Shown piece after piece: positions 9,028-10,526 of a DNA stretch of 10,526 bases. Both the position numbers and the translations under genes were made by a program. Each line of letters opens with the position of its first letter. The first letter of the stretch is position 1. The stretch lies in contig JAQBPF010000275.1 of assembly GCA_028287665.1 (NCBI GenBank), positions 1 through 10,526 of the forward strand, written 5' to 3'. This DNA comes from Deinococcus sp. (GTDB taxonomy: Bacteria; Deinococcota; Deinococci; Deinococcales; Deinococcaceae). The notes beneath the pieces are model-generated. The model was not told the DNA's origin. It did not search any database and worked only from the letters and a program-made list of their open reading frames with translations.

Positions 9028-10029
9028 ATGAGCTTCGGTTCGACCCTCAAACAAGCCCGCGAAGCCCAAGGTCTAAGCACCCAAGATTTGTCGCTGAAAA
9101 CCAAAATTCGCAGTGACTACCTGCGGGCGCTGGAAGACGGCAACACAGCGCTGCTGCCCGAGCGGACCTTTGCCCGCTCCTATCTGCAGCGCTATGCCCG
9201 CGAACTGGGAATGGACCCAGCCCCACTGCTCAGCGACTTTGACCGGCTGTTGCCTGCCTCACCTGAAATCGCTCAGTCGTTGCAAACGCCTGCGGCGCGT
9301 GCCCAGGTGGGTCGCCGGGGCCTGGGACCAGCCGCACTGGCAGGATTGGCAACTGCCGCTGTGGTTCTGGGCGCAGGCGGATACTACCTGTTCAATCGGC
9401 CCAGTGCCGCCCCGACACCCACCGTGGTCATCACTCCGGAGAGTGTGGTCAAGCCGCCTGCCCCCGCCCGCACAGTACGCCTGAGCATCAGCAGCGTGCC
9501 GCCCGGCGCCAAGGTCTTTCTGGACAACCGCGATCTGGGCGTCACTCCTGTCAAGTCCTTTCCGGTAGATGCCCGCCAGAATGCCGTGCTGCGCGTGGAG
9601 TATAGCGGGCGGCAGAGCATCAACCAGACCATTTCGCTGCAAACTGGGCGCAATCTGCGGGCGCGGTTATTGCCGACAGCACAGGGCAAAAGCAGCTTGG
9701 CCGACCTGGCAGTGTTGCAGGCCGCGCCCAAACCTGCGGCGAGCGGGACTCCCCAGGGTGCACAGACCATCAAGCCCGCAACGCCGACTCCAGTCAAGCC
9801 TCCTGCTGCCGCCGTGCGCGTCACCTTCTCCGCTCCCTCGTGGACACGCATTACCGACAAAACGGGCCGCGTGCTCTTTGAAGGCACGCCCACTGCCGGA
9901 ACCACCAAAAGCTTCCCCGCAGGCGTGGTTATCCGGGCAGGCAACGCCGGAGCCGTCAGCGTCAGCGTGAACGGCGGCGCGGCTCTGGCACTTGGGGGCA
10001 GCGGGCGCGTGGTGACACGGTCTTTCTAG
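9028..10029 (+). CDS. RodZ-like HTH membrane protein with inserted PEGA domain
   Basis: This 333-residue protein has RodZ architecture plus an extra domain. Residues 3-72 are a RodZ-type helix-turn-helix (LKQAREAQGLS, LSLKTKIRSDYLRALE, FARSYLQRYARELGMD). Residues 99-122 are the single transmembrane helix, preceded by RR, so the HTH is cytoplasmic. After a Pro/Thr linker, about 150-213 is a PEGA-type domain (VPPGAKVFLDNRDLGVTP). A second Ala/Pro linker (230-262) leads to a RodZ C-terminal (DUF4115-like) beta domain, about 263-325 (WTRITDKTGRVLFEG, VIRAGNAGAVSVSVNG). RodZ links MreB to the cell wall in rods; in a possibly coccoid organism its role may differ. It could instead be a membrane-bound regulator. 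A promoter and a ribosome binding site precede it and a hairpin terminator follows. Confidence 0.85.
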   Translation: MSFGSTLKQAREAQGLSTQDLSLKTKIRSDYLRALEDGNTALLPERTFARSYLQRYARELGMDPAPLLSDFDRLLPASPEIAQSLQTPAARAQVGRRGLGPAALAGLATAAVVLGAGGYYLFNRPSAAPTPTVVITPESVVKPPAPARTVRLSISSVPPGAKVFLDNRDLGVTPVKSFPVDARQNAVLRVEYSGRQSINQTISLQTGRNLRARLLPTAQGKSSLADLAVLQAAPKPAASGTPQGAQTIKPATPTPVKPPAAAVRVTFSAPSWTRITDKTGRVLFEGTPTAGTTKSFPAGVVIRAGNAGAVSVSVNGGAALALGGSGRVVTRSF

Positions 10030-10061
10030 AACTGGGATCGTCAGACCTCCAGTTCAGGAAA

Positions 10062-10094
10062 CAGGCCCGCCGGAGATCACTCTCAGCGGGCCTG
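10062..10094. terminator. Bidirectional terminator between convergent genes
   Basis: CAGGCCCGC (10062-10070) pairs perfectly with GCGGGCCTG (10086-10094) around a 15-base loop. The plus strand continues CTTCAGTTGTG and the minus strand TTTCC, so weak T runs exist on both sides. A smaller 7-bp hairpin, GAACTGG (10029-10035) / CCAGTTC (10049-10055), sits directly on the stop codon of the RodZ-like gene. Confidence 0.65.
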
Positions 10095-10110
10095 CTTCAG
10101 TTGTGACGAC

Positions 10111-10226
10111 TAGAGCAGTTCTCCGAATTACACCACCGAAAAAAGAGACTTTCGGTGGCTCCATTCTCCGTCCTGCTCAATGAAATTCACTCGCTCCGCT
10201 CGGTCATTAGTATGACAAATGCTCTA
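10111..10226. repeat. MITE-like element with terminal inverted repeats at a TA site
   Basis: The ends GAGCAGTT (10113-10120) and AAATGCTC (10217-10224) are inverted repeats with one mismatch, each flanked by the dinucleotide TA. That fits an IS630/Tc1-mariner-type TA target duplication. The 112-bp interior has no open frame of note. It holds a perfect hairpin CCACCGAAA (10133-10141) / TTTCGGTGG (10150-10158), a second GAGCAG/CTGCTC pairing (10113-10118 with 10173-10178), and TTCTCCG repeated at 10119-10125 and 10164-10170. It is a candidate non-autonomous miniature transposable element; copy number cannot be judged from one window. The right end supplies the stop codon of the acyl-CoA dehydrogenase gene. 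Confidence 0.55.
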
Positions 10227-10526
10227 TTCAGCAAACCGCTTCAGCACATCCCGGCTGATCACGAGGCGCTGCACCTCATCCGTGCCTTCGCCTATGCGGG
10301 TCAGGCGGTTGTCGCGCCAGAAGCGTTCCACCGGGTATTCCTTCACGTAGCCGTAGCCGCCGAGCATCTGAATGGCTTCGTCGCAGGCTTCGACGCCCAC
10401 CGTGGTCGCGTACAACTTGGCGCGGGCCACGGCTGCTGTGAAGTTCATTCCGGCGTCCTTCAAATCGGCAGCCTTGCGAATCAGCAGGCGGGCCGCTTCC
10501 AATTTGGTGTCCATATCGGCCAGACG
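10224..10526 (-). CDS. Acyl-CoA dehydrogenase, C-terminal 100 residues (N-terminus outside window)
   Basis: The visible part is the C-terminal four-helix domain of an FAD-dependent acyl-CoA dehydrogenase, which oxidises acyl-CoA to enoyl-CoA in fatty-acid or branched-chain amino-acid breakdown and passes electrons to ETF. Diagnostic stretches are QMLGGYGYVKEYPVERFWRD, with the FAD-contact glycines, and LTRIGEGTDEVQRLVISRDV near the end. The Glu of IGEGT occupies the position of the catalytic base in short- and medium-chain members. The frame is open to the window edge, where RLAD precedes the first internal Met. The TAG stop lies inside the end of the MITE-like element. Chain-length specificity cannot be read from this fragment. 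Confidence 0.95.
   Translation of the reverse strand, partial: RLADMDTKLEAARLLIRKAADLKDAGMNFTAAVARAKLYATTVGVEACDEAIQMLGGYGYVKEYPVERFWRDNRLTRIGEGTDEVQRLVISRDVLKRFAE

Overview
The window looks like a chromosomal segment of a Deinococcus-type bacterium. The evidence is the high GC content, proteins whose wording resembles deinococcal homologues, and several genes with a TAnnnT -10 hexamer only 5-6 nt before the start codon. That leaderless layout is well documented in Deinococcus. The species cannot be named from the sequence alone. No tRNA, rRNA, CRISPR array or intact insertion sequence was seen.

Layout. (1) 1-839, minus: the N-terminal 279 residues of a cytoplasmic trypsin/V8-like serine protease with an intact His-Asp-Ser triad, cut by the window edge. 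(2) 917-2854, minus: a PdxI/YdbC-like aldo/keto reductase with a good terminator, preceded by a nitroreductase-family flavoprotein. (3) 2939-3202, plus: an unrecognised 87-residue protein with a very aromatic C-terminal half. (4) 3210-5124, minus: a six-helix membrane diguanylate cyclase (GGEEF), then a putative lipoprotein and a small membrane protein joined by a zero-gap stop/start junction. (5) 5301-5792, minus: nucleoside diphosphate kinase (ndk) with its own promoter and a strong terminator. (6) 5902-8893, plus: two permease subunits of a BMP-type nucleoside ABC transporter (NupP/NupQ, YufP/YufQ-like). The first is nearly twice the usual size. (7) 8975-10094, plus: a RodZ-like HTH membrane protein with a PEGA domain between its transmembrane helix and its C-terminal domain. 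(8) 10111-10226: a 116-bp MITE-like element flanked by TA. (9) 10224-10526, minus: the C-terminal 100 residues of an acyl-CoA dehydrogenase.

Most of this is ordinary housekeeping and transport. ndk and the nucleoside permeases are divergent neighbours and both act in nucleotide metabolism, so a link is possible but not shown. The most unusual items are the protease, whose sequence recalls multidomain proteases fused to nucleases or other effectors; the MITE-like element that supplies a stop codon; the enlarged permease; the RodZ-PEGA architecture; and the aromatic small protein.
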